Numbered from the stretch's first letter, positions 42,331-51,230 are shown. The stretch is DNA of 64,000 bases from DAIDJD01 sp035485275 (GCA_035485275.1 DATHOE010000017.1:1-64000), one strand, 5' to 3'. Numbers and translations are program-made. The notes: generated by a model from the letters alone, not told the origin.

Positions 42331-43484
42331 GGCGCCTCGACCGCCTTCAATACCGACCTTCCCGACGAAGCCGACAAAACGCGGTCATAGCTGTCGATGA
42401 GACGCCTGTGGACGGACCACCAACGGTAGCGTTGGGAACGCGCCTGCCCGTGCGCGCCCATGCTCCTGCGCAGGCCAGCGTCCCGGCCCAGGACCGCCAG
42501 CGCCTCGGCGAAGGCGGCCGCGTCCCCGGGCTTTTCCAGGCGGCCGCTGCGCCCGTGGTCCACCAGTTCCATGGGCCCGCCGGAGGCCGCCGCCAGCACA
42601 GGCAGGCCGGACGCCATGGCCTCCAGGACCACGTTGCCGAAGGTCTCGTTGGGCGAGGGGAAGGTGAAGAGGTCCGCGGAAGCGTAGAGCCTGGAGAGGT
42701 CCTTGCCGCGCACAAAGCCGGGGAAATGGTCCAGGGGAAGCCGGCGCTTCGTCTCCGCGAGCAGGGGGCCGTCGCCGGCGAAGACGCAGCGCAGCTTCAG
42801 GCCCTTGGCGCGCGCCAGCTCCAGGGCCGCGGCCAGGACCCGCACGTCCTTGTCCGCGACCATGCGCCCCACGTACAGGCACAGGAGCTCGTCCTCCCCC
42901 GCCCAGCGCCGGCGTTCATCGAGGCTGCGGAATCCGGGCGAAAAACTCTCTTCGTCCAGGCCGCGCTCCCACAGCTCAAGGTTGGTGAAGCCAAGGTTCT
43001 CCAGGCGGGCCAGGCAGAGCTTGGAGGGCACATAGGTGCGGGCCCCGGCGTTGTGGAAGCGGCGCAGGAAGGCCCAGCCGGCCCCGCTCAGGCCGCCCAG
43101 ATGGTAGTAGGGGAAATAGTCCACGAAATGGGTATGGTAGGCGGAGACCAGCGGCAGGCCCTTGCGCCGCGCGTACCACTGCGCCAGGAAGGACAGCGGG
43201 GTGGGCGCTGCGACCTGGATGATGTCCGGGCTGAAGGAATCCAGGTCGCTGAACAGGGCCAGGGGATTGGGCAGGGCCACGCGGTAGTAACGGTACAGAG
43301 GAAAGGCGAAATAAGGCTGCTTCAGCACCCGGCCGCGCCAGGGTTCCGTTTCGGCCGGCAGGCAGGGGGAGTAGAAACGGAAATCGACCCCGGCCTCGTT
43401 CAGGGCCCGCGCCAGCCAGGTGTAGGTGCGGGCCACCCCGTCCGTGAGCGGCGGCAGGGATTCGGTGACGTAGGCTACGCGCAC
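42327..43484 (-). CDS. GT4-family glycosyltransferase
   Basis: A 385-residue GT-B enzyme. VTESLPPLTDGVARTYTWLARAL at the start and FTFPSPNETFGNVVLEAMASGLPVLAAASGG (EX7E-type nucleotide-sugar site) are typical of group 1 glycosyltransferases. YHTHFVDYFPYYHL resembles SqdX/MgtA-like lipid glycosyltransferases. It starts with GTG 7 bp after the phospholipase gene stop, so the two form an operon. Acceptor and sugar are unknown; a diacylglycerol or glycolipid acceptor is inferred from neighbours. Confidence 0.85.
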   Translation of the reverse strand: MRVAYVTESLPPLTDGVARTYTWLARALNEAGVDFRFYSPCLPAETEPWRGRVLKQPYFAFPLYRYYRVALPNPLALFSDLDSFSPDIIQVAAPTPLSFLAQWYARRKGLPLVSAYHTHFVDYFPYYHLGGLSGAGWAFLRRFHNAGARTYVPSKLCLARLENLGFTNLELWERGLDEESFSPGFRSLDERRRWAGEDELLCLYVGRMVADKDVRVLAAALELARAKGLKLRCVFAGDGPLLAETKRRLPLDHFPGFVRGKDLSRLYASADLFTFPSPNETFGNVVLEAMASGLPVLAAASGGPMELVDHGRSGRLEKPGDAAAFAEALAVLGRDAGLRRSMGAHGQARSQRYRWWSVHRRLIDSYDRVLSASSGRSVLKAVEAP

Positions 43485-43491
43485 GGCGCTC

Positions 43492-44373
43492 TCAGAACGC
43501 TGCCGCCGGTTCGGGCCCCGGACGAAGGGCCTTGGCGAGCTCCGCTTCGGCCGCCCGGACCGCGCGGGGGACGTGGCTGGACAGGTAGCGCTCGCGGGCG
43601 AAGAAGGTGCGCCAGCGCTCCTCCCCGCCCGCGTTGAAGCGGCGTTTTTGCTGCTGCATGGGCGACAACGTGTGCTCGAGGAGGCGCATGGCCCCGGCGA
43701 AGCCGCGGCTCCAGGCGTCCAGCTCGCCGCGCCGGATGGCGTGGTCGCCGTCGCAGGCGGCGCTGGCTTCGACCCAGGCGTGCTTCAGCGAGGGCGACAG
43801 GTATTCGCCGGTCTGGTCCACCCGGCCCAGGGAGGTCTCCAGGAAGCCACCCAGGTTCAGGCTCTCGACCGAAACCCCACGCGAACGCAGCAGCACGTAG
43901 TCGAGGTTGATCTCCAGCTCGCGGTGCCGCCTCAGGCTTTCCGCGGTGGAGCCGTCGCCGGAATCCGCGTTGACCTTGGGGTGGAGCACCTCGTCGGCCG
44001 CGCAGTGGGTCAGCATCCCGGAGCAGAGGGCCGCCAGGGCGCCCGGCTTGCGCAGGGCGTGGCGCGCCCAGGCGCCGAGCACGGCCGGCGCCCCCACGGA
44101 ATGCAGGCGCAGGGCCCAGCCGTCCTGCTCGGGCATGGACCAGCCCAGCCAGGCCAAAACGCGGGCCTCAACCGTGTGCGTTACGGGGCCGAGCACGGCG
44201 CCCAGGGGCAGGCCGCGGTAGTTGTGGAAGATGTCGAAATAGGGGAGGTCCGGACAAAGCGCGCCCAAATAATAGGCCCTGCTGTTCGCTTCGAGCAGGG
44301 CCCGGCCCGGCCCTTGGGGCTGGGATTCCAAGGCATCCTGGGCGATGACGAGATGCGTAAAAATCGAGGGCAC
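43492..44373 (-). CDS. Zinc-dependent phospholipase C family protein
   Basis: A 293-residue protein of the bacterial zinc-dependent phospholipase C fold (PF00882-like): MPSIFTHLVIAQDAL (metal His), AYYLGALCPDLPYFD (metal Asp), VTHTVEA, GMLTHCAADEVLHPKVN (HxxxDxxxHP) and RRHRELEINLDYVL. No signal peptide is seen. It would release diacylglycerol from phospholipids, the acceptor used by MGDG-type glycosyltransferases. GGAGG lies just before the start, and GGTT repeats lie 56 bp upstream. It is the first gene of an operon with the GT4. Confidence 0.8.
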   Translation of the reverse strand: MPSIFTHLVIAQDALESQPQGPGRALLEANSRAYYLGALCPDLPYFDIFHNYRGLPLGAVLGPVTHTVEARVLAWLGWSMPEQDGWALRLHSVGAPAVLGAWARHALRKPGALAALCSGMLTHCAADEVLHPKVNADSGDGSTAESLRRHRELEINLDYVLLRSRGVSVESLNLGGFLETSLGRVDQTGEYLSPSLKHAWVEASAACDGDHAIRRGELDAWSRGFAGAMRLLEHTLSPMQQQKRRFNAGGEERWRTFFARERYLSSHVPRAVRAAEAELAKALRPGPEPAAAF

Positions 44374-44428
44374 CGGCGTCCTCCTTATTATTTAGATGCC
44401 CTATTATGAAGCGTCAAGATTGCGGTCA

Positions 44429-44446
44429 GGTTTTGCCAGGGTTACG
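44429..44446. promoter_or_regulatory. Two-unit Pho-box-like repeat upstream of the phospholipase gene
   Basis: GGTT at 44429 and GGTT at 44440 are spaced 11 bp, and the joint CCAGGGTTAC resembles TCCAGGTTAA of the pstS site. A CATAAT -10-like box follows toward the gene. Confidence 0.45.
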
Positions 44447-44474
44447 GACGGGAAAATTCATACGCATGATAAAA

Positions 44475-44500
44475 ACGGGCCCGCCTTTCGGCGGGCCCGT
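44475..44500 (-). terminator. Terminator of the phoB-phoR operon
   Basis: ACGGGCCCGC (44475-44484) and GCGGGCCCGT (44491-44500) form a 10-bp stem; on the minus strand it is followed by a T tract. It lies 120 bp beyond the phoR stop. Confidence 0.85.
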
Positions 44501-44620
44501 CTCAAGGAGGACCCGAACGGTCCTTAAAAAACATCGCCGGCGCAAACCACGATGCTTTGTTACAGCATAGTCCTTCAAGGTTACGGTCTCTGGACGGCGT
44601 GGTTACCGCAAAGACACAAT

Positions 44621-45952
44621 TTAGGGCTGGGCGACGCGCAGCCGGACCCAAAAACGGCTGCCCCTGCCGACCTGGCTTTCCACCCCCACCTGGGCACCGG
44701 CGTTCTCGGCCAGGTGCTTGACGATGGAAAGGCCCAAGCCGCTGCCCCCGCCCACCCGGGTGCGGGCCTTTTCCACCCTGAAAAAGCGCTCAAAGACGCG
44801 CGGCAGGTCGGCCTCCGGGATTCCCTGGCCCTGGTCCCTGACCCACACCTCGACGTGGGCGCCGTCGCGCCGGGCGCCGACTTCGACCTTGGGCTCGGGG
44901 CCGGAATACTTCAGGGCGTTCTCGATGTAGTTGAGGATGATCTGCCGCAGGGCGCCCAGTTCCATGCCCACGTCCGGAAGGTCCGCGGGCAGCTGCGCGC
45001 TCACCGTCCCGTGGTAGCGGCGCAGCACCGTCTCCAGCAGGCTTTCAGCCTCGGCCCAGGCGTCGGACGGCGAGCAGACCGCGTCGTGCCGGCTCAGGCC
45101 CCGGCGCCTCTGCTCCTCGATCTGGGACAGGGTCAGCAGGTCGTTGAGCAGCTCTTCCAGGCGTTCGGAATGGTGGATGGCCTTCTGCAGGAAGGCCTGG
45201 TTGACGCTGGAGTCGTCCAGGGCTCCGTCGCGCAGGGTCTCCAGCGCGGCCTTGATGGCCGAGAGCGGAGTGCGCAGCTCATGGGACACGTTCGCCACGA
45301 ACTCGCTTCTGAGCCGCTCGAGCTTGCGTTCCTCGGTGCGGTCGAACAGGAAGACCACCGCGCCCGCACCGCCGCCGCCCGGGCCGCCCTCAACCGGGGC
45401 CACCAGCGCGCGGCCTTCGAGGCGCCCCTGGTCCAGCGGAAGGTCCACCGTGGAGGAACGGGACTGCTTCAGCGCCGCCTCCACCGCCTCGGTCAGGTGG
45501 GGGTCGCGCACCGCCTCCCAGAGGAAGTAGCGGCGCTGGCCCGCCTCCTCAAAGCCCGCCAGGCGCCGGAAGGACGGGTTGATCAGGAGGATGGCGCCCT
45601 GGGCGTCGCACAGGGCCACGCCTTCGCTCATGCCGTTGAGGGCGGCCATGAGCTGGCGGCGCAATTCCTCCGCCGCCAAAAAGCGCTCCCCCAGGCCGGA
45701 GGCCATGGCCTCCAGTCCCGGCCGGAGCGCCTCCTGGATCCCGCGGGATCCCACCGGCAGGCGCGCCCCGAAATCGCCGGACTCAAGCTTGGCGATGAAA
45801 TCCTGCAGGGGCCCCAGGCGCACGGACAGCCGCTTCCAGAACCAGGCCGAGCAGGCCAGACCCAGGGCCAGGCCGGCCCAAGGGTTCCACGCGCCGAGCA
45901 GGGCAGCCGCCGCGAAGGCCAAGGCCAGTGCGGGAAAGCCGTCAAGTTTCAC
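44621..45952 (-). CDS. phoR: Phosphate-regulon sensor histidine kinase PhoR-like
   Basis: A 443-residue membrane kinase. One or two helices near the N-terminus (ALALAFAAAALLGAWNPWAGLALGLAC) are followed by a HAMP-like stretch and a PAS domain (LMAALNGMSEGVALCDAQGAILLINPSFRRLAGF). Then come HisKA with FVANVSHELRTPLSAI (phospho-His), and HATPase with N box NYIENALKYS, G1 VRDQGQGIP and G2 GGSGLGLSIVKHL. GTG 45952 is chosen because it overlaps the phoB stop as GTGA. Its target is the adjacent PhoB. Confidence 0.93.
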   Translation of the reverse strand: MKLDGFPALALAFAAAALLGAWNPWAGLALGLACSAWFWKRLSVRLGPLQDFIAKLESGDFGARLPVGSRGIQEALRPGLEAMASGLGERFLAAEELRRQLMAALNGMSEGVALCDAQGAILLINPSFRRLAGFEEAGQRRYFLWEAVRDPHLTEAVEAALKQSRSSTVDLPLDQGRLEGRALVAPVEGGPGGGGAGAVVFLFDRTEERKLERLRSEFVANVSHELRTPLSAIKAALETLRDGALDDSSVNQAFLQKAIHHSERLEELLNDLLTLSQIEEQRRRGLSRHDAVCSPSDAWAEAESLLETVLRRYHGTVSAQLPADLPDVGMELGALRQIILNYIENALKYSGPEPKVEVGARRDGAHVEVWVRDQGQGIPEADLPRVFERFFRVEKARTRVGGGSGLGLSIVKHLAENAGAQVGVESQVGRGSRFWVRLRVAQP

Positions 45953-46665
45953 GCCTTGCCCGCGGCCGTGAACTTGTAGCCCACCCCACGCACGGTCTTG
46001 ATCATGCTCGACGCGGATCCCAGCTTCTGGCGCAGGCGGCGCACATGCACGTCCACGGTGCGGGTCTCCACGTCGGGATCCATCTTCCACAGCTCCTCAA
46101 GGAGCAGTTCTCGCGTCACCACGCGGCCGGGCCTCGCCGCGAAATAGGCCAGCAGTTGGAACTCGCGGGCCGTCAGCTCGATGGCCTTCTTCTTCACGTG
46201 CACTTCGTGGGCCGAGGGGTCGATCTCCAGCCCGTCGAAATGCATGGCCAGCCCGGGCGAACCGGACGGGAAGGCGGAGGGGCGCGAACGGCGCAGGAGC
46301 GCCTTCACGCGCGCGACCAGCTCCCGGGGGCTGAAGGGCTTGGTGAGGTAATCGTCGGCGCCCAGCTCCAGGCCCAGCACCTTGTCCGTCTCCTCGCCGC
46401 GCGCCGTGAGCATCAGCACCGGGACCTTGGACGTCTTCTGGTCCGCGCGCAGGCGTTTCAGCACCTCCCAGCCGTCCAGCAGGGGCAGCATGACGTCCAA
46501 AACCACGACGTCCGCGCCTTCGGTGAGCGCCTTGCGCATGGCCGCTTCCCCGTCGTGGGCCCGCAGCGTCCGGTACCCGGCTTTTTCGAGATTGTAGGCC
46601 ACTAGGTCGACCAGGTCTTTTTCGTCGTCAACCACCAGGATTTTTTCGGACATCGGCATCCTCAC
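45949..46665 (-). CDS. phoB: Response regulator PhoB-like (OmpR family)
   Basis: A 238-residue regulator. The receiver domain has VVDDEKDL, phosphorylated Asp in VVVLDVMLP, Thr/Lys switch residues (MLTARG, YLTKPFSPREL). The C-terminal winged helix has LTAREFQLLAYFAARPGRVVTRELLLEELW and RTVDVHVRRLRQKLG with VRGVGYKF. It likely binds the GGTT/11-bp repeats upstream of pstS. ATG at 46653 (MSEKIL) is an alternative start. Confidence 0.94.
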   Translation of the reverse strand: MRMPMSEKILVVDDEKDLVDLVAYNLEKAGYRTLRAHDGEAAMRKALTEGADVVVLDVMLPLLDGWEVLKRLRADQKTSKVPVLMLTARGEETDKVLGLELGADDYLTKPFSPRELVARVKALLRRSRPSAFPSGSPGLAMHFDGLEIDPSAHEVHVKKKAIELTAREFQLLAYFAARPGRVVTRELLLEELWKMDPDVETRTVDVHVRRLRQKLGSASSMIKTVRGVGYKFTAAGKA

Positions 46666-46769
46666 AAAGGCTTGAAGCCAATGATTTTCTTGCCTTAGTG
46701 TTAACGTTCAGAGTCATCCATGTTACATCTTCAACGCCCAAACGTAACGCTACTTATGTTTGTAACACG

Positions 46770-47930
46770 TCACCGGGCTTCCAACCAAGAGGTCTTCAGG
46801 GCGAAGGATGAGGAGCCTTCGCCCACATAGTCCAGATGGAAACAGTAAACTTCCGTGTGCGCGGGGACTGTTACGGAAAAAGGCAAACTGGCGCCGAAAC
46901 GGACACCCTCGGCTCTCACGGCGTCAATGCGCAGGTCCACGGCGCCGTCCGTGGCGTTGTCCGCCCACACCAGGTTGCGCCGGTCCACCACCTGGTAACG
47001 CAGGCTGACGCCGCGGCCGCGGGCCGTGCGGGTGAGCCCCCGGAAATCCCGGTCGCGCAGATCCTCGCCCAGCACCCGGGTGAAGGGCGCGCCCCCGGGG
47101 TGCCAGGAATAGTAGGTGCGGCCCTCCTCCAGGGAGGCGGCCGTGGCCGGCCCGGTCAGGAAGAGGGTCGGGATGCTGCGGGGCCCGTCCCAGTCCGCGC
47201 GGTAGACCGCGAAGTGGAGGTGGGGCCCGGTGGCCTCGCCCGTGTGCCCGCTCAACGCGATGGCCTGGCCGGCCCTGACCCGCTGGCCCCTCCGGACCAG
47301 GGCCCCTCCCTGGCGCAAGTGGGCGTAGATGGCCCAGGTTGAGTCCGCGTGCATGACCTCGATGTAGTTGCCGTCCTTCGCGTAGAGGGCCGAGGCGCCG
47401 CCCCGGCTGGAATCCTGCTTGACCGCGATGACCACCCCCGCGCGCGCGGCGTCGATGTCCGTGCCGTCGGGCATGGCGAAATCGAGCGCATAGAGGCCCA
47501 GGTGGCTGATCCGTCCGAAATAGCCCTGGCTGACCACGTGCTTGGTGCCGTGGGCATAGGGCAGGAGATAGAGCTCCTTGGGATCGGGATCGCGCCGGGG
47601 ATCGCCTTCCCCGCAGGAGTAAGTCAGGCCGAACGAATAGCCCTCGCCGGGGTTGAGGGGCCGCACCGCGAAGAGGCGGCGGCGCTCCAAAGGTCTGAGC
47701 ACGAAACCGGCCGGCAGGGACGGCGAGGCGTAGGCGTTGCCCGGGGAGCTGAAGGAGACCCAGATCCAGGCCGGGGTGTAGGGGTCCCTGTTGCGGGCGC
47801 TGACCTCGACGCGGCCGGGCAGACGCGACTGCTGCAGCGTCACCGGGCCCCCGGCTCCGTAGGGCGACGCGCCGAAGCCCGGCTTGAGGATGGCCAGCAG
47901 GCCCAGGACCAGGCAGGCCCTGAACCTCAT
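46770..47930 (-). CDS. M23-family metallopeptidase (LytM), secreted
   Basis: A 386-residue protein with signal peptide (MRFRACLVLGLLAILKPGFG). An N-terminal beta-rich region is followed by an LytM/M23 domain: HLGLYALDFAMPDGTDIDAARAGVVIAV (HxxxxxxxD), GNYIEVMHADSTWAIYAHLR, and GEATGPHLHFAVYR (HxH). All zinc ligands are present, so it is likely an active peptidoglycan endopeptidase or regulator. ATG 47930 overlaps the upstream gene's stop by 4 bp. Confidence 0.9.
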   Translation of the reverse strand: MRFRACLVLGLLAILKPGFGASPYGAGGPVTLQQSRLPGRVEVSARNRDPYTPAWIWVSFSSPGNAYASPSLPAGFVLRPLERRRLFAVRPLNPGEGYSFGLTYSCGEGDPRRDPDPKELYLLPYAHGTKHVVSQGYFGRISHLGLYALDFAMPDGTDIDAARAGVVIAVKQDSSRGGASALYAKDGNYIEVMHADSTWAIYAHLRQGGALVRRGQRVRAGQAIALSGHTGEATGPHLHFAVYRADWDGPRSIPTLFLTGPATAASLEEGRTYYSWHPGGAPFTRVLGEDLRDRDFRGLTRTARGRGVSLRYQVVDRRNLVWADNATDGAVDLRIDAVRAEGVRFGASLPFSVTVPAHTEVYCFHLDYVGEGSSSFALKTSWLEAR

Positions 47931-48511
47931 GCCCAACGCACCCACAGCCAGCCCACGCACAGGCCCAGCAGGAGCATGCTCAGCGTGGGCAGCCCGGTGA
48001 AACTGGCCAAACCCAAACCCACTATCCCCGAGGTGCCCAGGATCAGCGCGACCTTCCGCCGCCGCCCCAGCACCTCCTCACGGTCCAACTGGGCGTTCAC
48101 CCTTTGCAGGACCTCGGGGGAAGGCCCGTCCGACTCCCAGGCCGGGCGGCCGCCCCAGATTTTCCTGGAGCCCAAGGCTGCGCGCCGGTTCAGGACCATG
48201 GGGTCCTTGCGCACGGACAGGGCCCGGCGCCGGAAGCGCTCCGCTTCCTTGGGCTTGCCCAGGGCGTCCTTGAGGCAGGCATAGGCCTCGAAACAATCCG
48301 CCACCTGGTTCCTGCCCAGGGGTCCCAAGGGCAGGACCGTCTGCAGCAGGGCGGCCCAGAGGCCCTCTGCGGCCCCAAAATCTCCGTCCGCCAGCGCCCG
48401 TCGCAAGGCGATCAGGCCGGGCCCCTGCATCAGCCCCTCGGGCGGCATGGCCGTCGCCGGGAAGCTCCCGGGACGCAGGGCCAGGAAACGCACGCGCGAC
48501 TCCCCGCACAC
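47927..48511 (-). CDS. Zinc-ribbon and membrane-anchored protein of unknown function
   Basis: At least 194 residues. The first ATG (48511) begins MCGESRVRFL. The same frame upstream encodes CELCGISLHQGACPV, so two CxxC pairs form a zinc ribbon that the ATG would cut in half. No ATG, GTG or TTG lies in frame before the ribbon; GGAAG at about 48575 is followed by ACG codons. The middle resembles one TPR pair (FEAYACLKDALGKPKEAERFRRRAL) and the C-terminus has two hydrophobic helices. It overlaps the M23 gene by 4 bp. A TATACT box and hairpin lie upstream near 48620-48650. Confidence 0.65.
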   Translation of the reverse strand: MCGESRVRFLALRPGSFPATAMPPEGLMQGPGLIALRRALADGDFGAAEGLWAALLQTVLPLGPLGRNQVADCFEAYACLKDALGKPKEAERFRRRALSVRKDPMVLNRRAALGSRKIWGGRPAWESDGPSPEVLQRVNAQLDREEVLGRRRKVALILGTSGIVGLGLASFTGLPTLSMLLLGLCVGWLWVRWA

Positions 48512-48740
48512 CGGGCAGGCGCCCTGATGCAGGCTGATTCCGCAAAGTTCACAGGCGGGCGTGGTCGTGGTGGCGCTTCCTTTGGCAAGGGCCCAAAACG
48601 CGAAGCGGTCCCGCCGGCAGCCGGCGGAACCCCCTTATAGTATACGACTTCCAAGCCACTCTCGGACTGTGGGCGATACGAAACACCTTCCCGCTCGGCT
48701 TCCGCGCTTTTGCAAGGCTCCGGGGAGGACACAAAAAAAA

Positions 48741-48761
48741 GGTCCGGGCCAGGCCCGGACC
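48741..48761 (-). terminator. Terminator of rpmB
   Basis: GGTCCGGGCC (48741-48750) and GGCCCGGACC (48752-48761) form a stem followed by eight Ts on the minus strand (48733-48740). Confidence 0.9.
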
Positions 48762-48786
48762 TTTTCAAAACGCGGGATTCCGCGGA

Positions 48787-49017
48787 CTAGATCTTGACGC
48801 CGCTGGCGCGCAAGAAATGCAGGATATTGTTCTGTTTCTTCAATGTCCGCAGGGCCCGGGTCGAAAGGCGCAGGCTGATGGAGCGCTTCAGCTCCGGCAC
48901 GAAGACCTTGTGGGTCTGGAGGTTGGGAAGCTGCAGGCTTTTCACGCGGTTGTTGGCGTGGGAAACCATATTCTTCACGTTGGGGCGGCTTCCGGTGATG
49001 ACGCAGGCGCGGGACAT
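48787..49017 (-). CDS. rpmB: 50S ribosomal protein bL28
   Basis: A 76-residue protein with the L28 pattern: SRACVITGSRPNVKNMVSHANNRVKSLQLPNLQTHKVF, then RLSTRALRTLKK. No cysteine zinc site is present except the first CVITG. It has GGAGAAACGCC before ATG 49017 and its own terminator. Confidence 0.96.
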   Translation of the reverse strand: MSRACVITGSRPNVKNMVSHANNRVKSLQLPNLQTHKVFVPELKRSISLRLSTRALRTLKKQNNILHFLRASGVKI

Positions 49018-49101
49018 GGCGTTTCTCCTTTGGCTTTCCTTGGAACCAAGGAAAGGGCTAAAAATTTAGCCTATTTCAGGGCCTCAAGGCAAGCGCTTTT
49101 T

Positions 49102-49689
49102 TTACCAGCGTTGCAGCAGTTTGCGCACGCGCCGCAGGGCTTCCCCCCTGTGGCTGAAAAGGTTCTTTTCCCGTAAATCCATCTCCGCGAAGGTTTTTCC
49201 GGCGCGGGGCACGAAAAACAGGGGGTCGTAGCCGAAACCCTGCTGGCCCTGGGCCTGCCGCGCGATCAGGCCTTCGCAGGTGCCGGCCACCCAATCCTCC
49301 CTGCCGCCGGGCTCGGCCAGGACCATCACGGTCCTGAACACGGCGGTCCGGGGCACCTCGCCCAGGGCCTTCAATTCCGCCAGCAGTTTCAGGTTGTTCT
49401 GCTCGGGACCCCCGCCGGACCAGCGGGCGCTGCGCACGCCGGGGGCGCCCTGCAGGGCGTCCACCTCCAGCCCGGTGTCGTCGGCCAGGGCCAGCATCCC
49501 GCCGGCCTTGGCGTAGCCCCGCGCCTTCAGCTGCGCGTTCTCCAGCAGGGTTTCCCCCCTCTCCTCGATCTCAGCCGGCGCGAAGGGCAGCTCGGACAGC
49601 TCCACCACGCGGAACGGAAGGCCCTCCAGGGCCGCCCGCATCTCGAGGATTTTTCCGGCGTTGCCGGTGGCGATCAGCAGATCCTGCAC
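49102..49689 (-). CDS. rdgB: XTP/dITP diphosphatase (Ham1/RdgB)
   Basis: A 195-residue enzyme that hydrolyses non-canonical purine triphosphates. LLIATGNAGKILEM (nucleotide binding), ALADDTGLEVDALQGAPGVRSARW, QGFGYDPLFFVP and FSHRGEALRRV are all conserved. GTG 49689 is chosen as start. It follows rph by 20 bp, a common arrangement. Confidence 0.96.
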   Translation of the reverse strand: MQDLLIATGNAGKILEMRAALEGLPFRVVELSELPFAPAEIEERGETLLENAQLKARGYAKAGGMLALADDTGLEVDALQGAPGVRSARWSGGGPEQNNLKLLAELKALGEVPRTAVFRTVMVLAEPGGREDWVAGTCEGLIARQAQGQQGFGYDPLFFVPRAGKTFAEMDLREKNLFSHRGEALRRVRKLLQRW

Positions 49690-49709
49690 GGCCTTCGGCG
49701 CCCCCCGCC

Positions 49710-50429
49710 CTACGGCTTCGCCAGGGCCCGGGCCTGCGCCTGGAAGAGCTCGGCCAGGCCCTTCTGGGCGACCCGCAGCAGCGCGTCGAGCTCCCCGCGG
49801 CTGAAGGCCGCGTGCTCCGCGGTCGCCCCCAGCTCCACGAAGAGGCCCGAGGCGGTGGAGACCACGTTCATGTCCACGTCCGCGGTGCTGTCCTCGGCGT
49901 AGTCGAGGTCCAGGCGCGCTTCGCCCTGGAACAGGCCCACGCTCACCGCGGCCACGGGTTCCCGCAGGGGCAGCGCGGCCAGGGCCCCGGATTTCAGCAG
50001 GGGCGCCAGGGCGTCGACGATGGCCACGTAGGCGCCGGTGATGGCGGCGCAGCGCGTGCCGCCATCGGCCTGGATGACGTCGCAGTCCACGATGATCTGG
50101 CGCTCGCCCAGGGCCTGCTGGTCCAGCACGCTGCGCAGGCTTCGGCCGATGAGGCGCATGATCTCCTGGGTGCGGCCCTGCACCTTCCCCCGCACGGCTT
50201 CCCGTTCGATGCGCTGGGGCGAGCTGCGGGGCAGCATCCCGTATTCGGCGGTGATCCAGCCCTTGCCCTTGCCTTTGAGGAAGGGCGGCACCTTCTCCTC
50301 GACCGTGGCGGCGCACAGGACCTGGGTGTCCCCGCAGGAAATGAGCACGGAGCCGTCGCAGCCCTTGATGTAGGAGCGCCTGATTTCTAGGGATCTCAAC
50401 TGGTCGACTGCACGTCCGGATGGGCGCAT
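49710..50429 (-). CDS. rph: Ribonuclease PH
   Basis: A 239-residue 3'-5' phosphorolytic exoribonuclease that trims tRNA 3' ends. GSVLISCGDTQVLCAATVEEKVPPFLKGKGKGWITAEYGMLPRSS and RQIIVDCDVIQADGGTRCAAITGAYVA are conserved. The length is normal and it is followed by rdgB. Confidence 0.97.
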   Translation of the reverse strand: MRPSGRAVDQLRSLEIRRSYIKGCDGSVLISCGDTQVLCAATVEEKVPPFLKGKGKGWITAEYGMLPRSSPQRIEREAVRGKVQGRTQEIMRLIGRSLRSVLDQQALGERQIIVDCDVIQADGGTRCAAITGAYVAIVDALAPLLKSGALAALPLREPVAAVSVGLFQGEARLDLDYAEDSTADVDMNVVSTASGLFVELGATAEHAAFSRGELDALLRVAQKGLAELFQAQARALAKP

Positions 50430-50468
50430 AAGCGTGGGGCCTTCACAAAAAATGGGGGGTGTCCGCGG

Positions 50469-51230
50469 CTACTTCGCCCGGCCGCTGTAGTCATAGCTGA
50501 AGGTCACGGTGCCGGTCTTGTTCTCCTGGGGCACGTCCGGCGGCAGGGCGTCGAAGACGATGTCGCGCGAGGCCGTCAGGGCGTGCTGGTCCAGGTCGGG
50601 GTAGCCGGAGGTCTTCTTGATCTCCGCCTGCAGCACCTCGCCTTTGGGGTCCACGGTGAGCAGGACCACGACCTCGCTTTCCTCGGGCAGGGGCTTGCCG
50701 TAGCTGTAGTCGCCGATGCGGTATCCGCGCCCGGCGATGGCGCCGGAGAGGCCCAGGGCGCCGTTTTCGGTCCCGGCCTGGTGGGCGTTACCCATGCCGC
50801 CCTCGCTGGGCTGGTCCGAGGCGCCGGGCTCCCTGGGCTGGACGCCGATCTGCAGCTTCTGGTAGAGCTTGTCCACGTCGCTCAGGCTGGGCGCCTGCAC
50901 GGTGCGCGGCTTGGCCGCGGCCTTGGCCGCGTCGGCCTCGTGCGGCGCGGCCGGCACCGGGGCGTCCGTGGAGCTCAGGCGCAGCCCGCCCGCCAGCGGA
51001 TTGGAGTCGCTCGACTCCTGGTTGGAGATCTGGCTGGCCGAGCCCGACGCGCCGCTGCCCTCGCCCCGGGGCATGATGCCGGAGACCGTCTCCACGCTGA
51101 AGATGACCATGCTGGGCTGGGCGGGCCCGCGCAGGGCCGCCCAGCAGGCCAGGAAGAGCAGCGCATGCAGGCACAGCGAAACGCCCCGGGAGACCCAGCG
51201 GTCGGAGGGGCGTTCAAAGGCGCTGTTCAC
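50469..51230 (-). CDS. TonB/TolA-like energy transducer
   Basis: A 253-residue protein. One N-terminal membrane helix (VSLCLHALLFLACWAALRG) is followed by a Pro/Ala/Ser-rich linker and a C-terminal TonB domain (EESEVVVLLTVDPKGEVLQAEIKKTSGYPDLDQHALTASRDIVFDALPP). It carries energy from ExbB-ExbD to the outer membrane. GTG 51230 overlaps the exbD stop as GTGA. Confidence 0.88.
   Translation of the reverse strand: MNSAFERPSDRWVSRGVSLCLHALLFLACWAALRGPAQPSMVIFSVETVSGIMPRGEGSGASGSASQISNQESSDSNPLAGGLRLSSTDAPVPAAPHEADAAKAAAKPRTVQAPSLSDVDKLYQKLQIGVQPREPGASDQPSEGGMGNAHQAGTENGALGLSGAIAGRGYRIGDYSYGKPLPEESEVVVLLTVDPKGEVLQAEIKKTSGYPDLDQHALTASRDIVFDALPPDVPQENKTGTVTFSYDYSGRAK

Noticed and set aside
46680..46765. 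GTTAC/GTAAC words upstream of phoB as a Pho box
   Set aside because: Spacings are 18, 13 and 22 bp and orientations differ; only one pair is in 11-bp phase, so I do not call an autoregulatory site.
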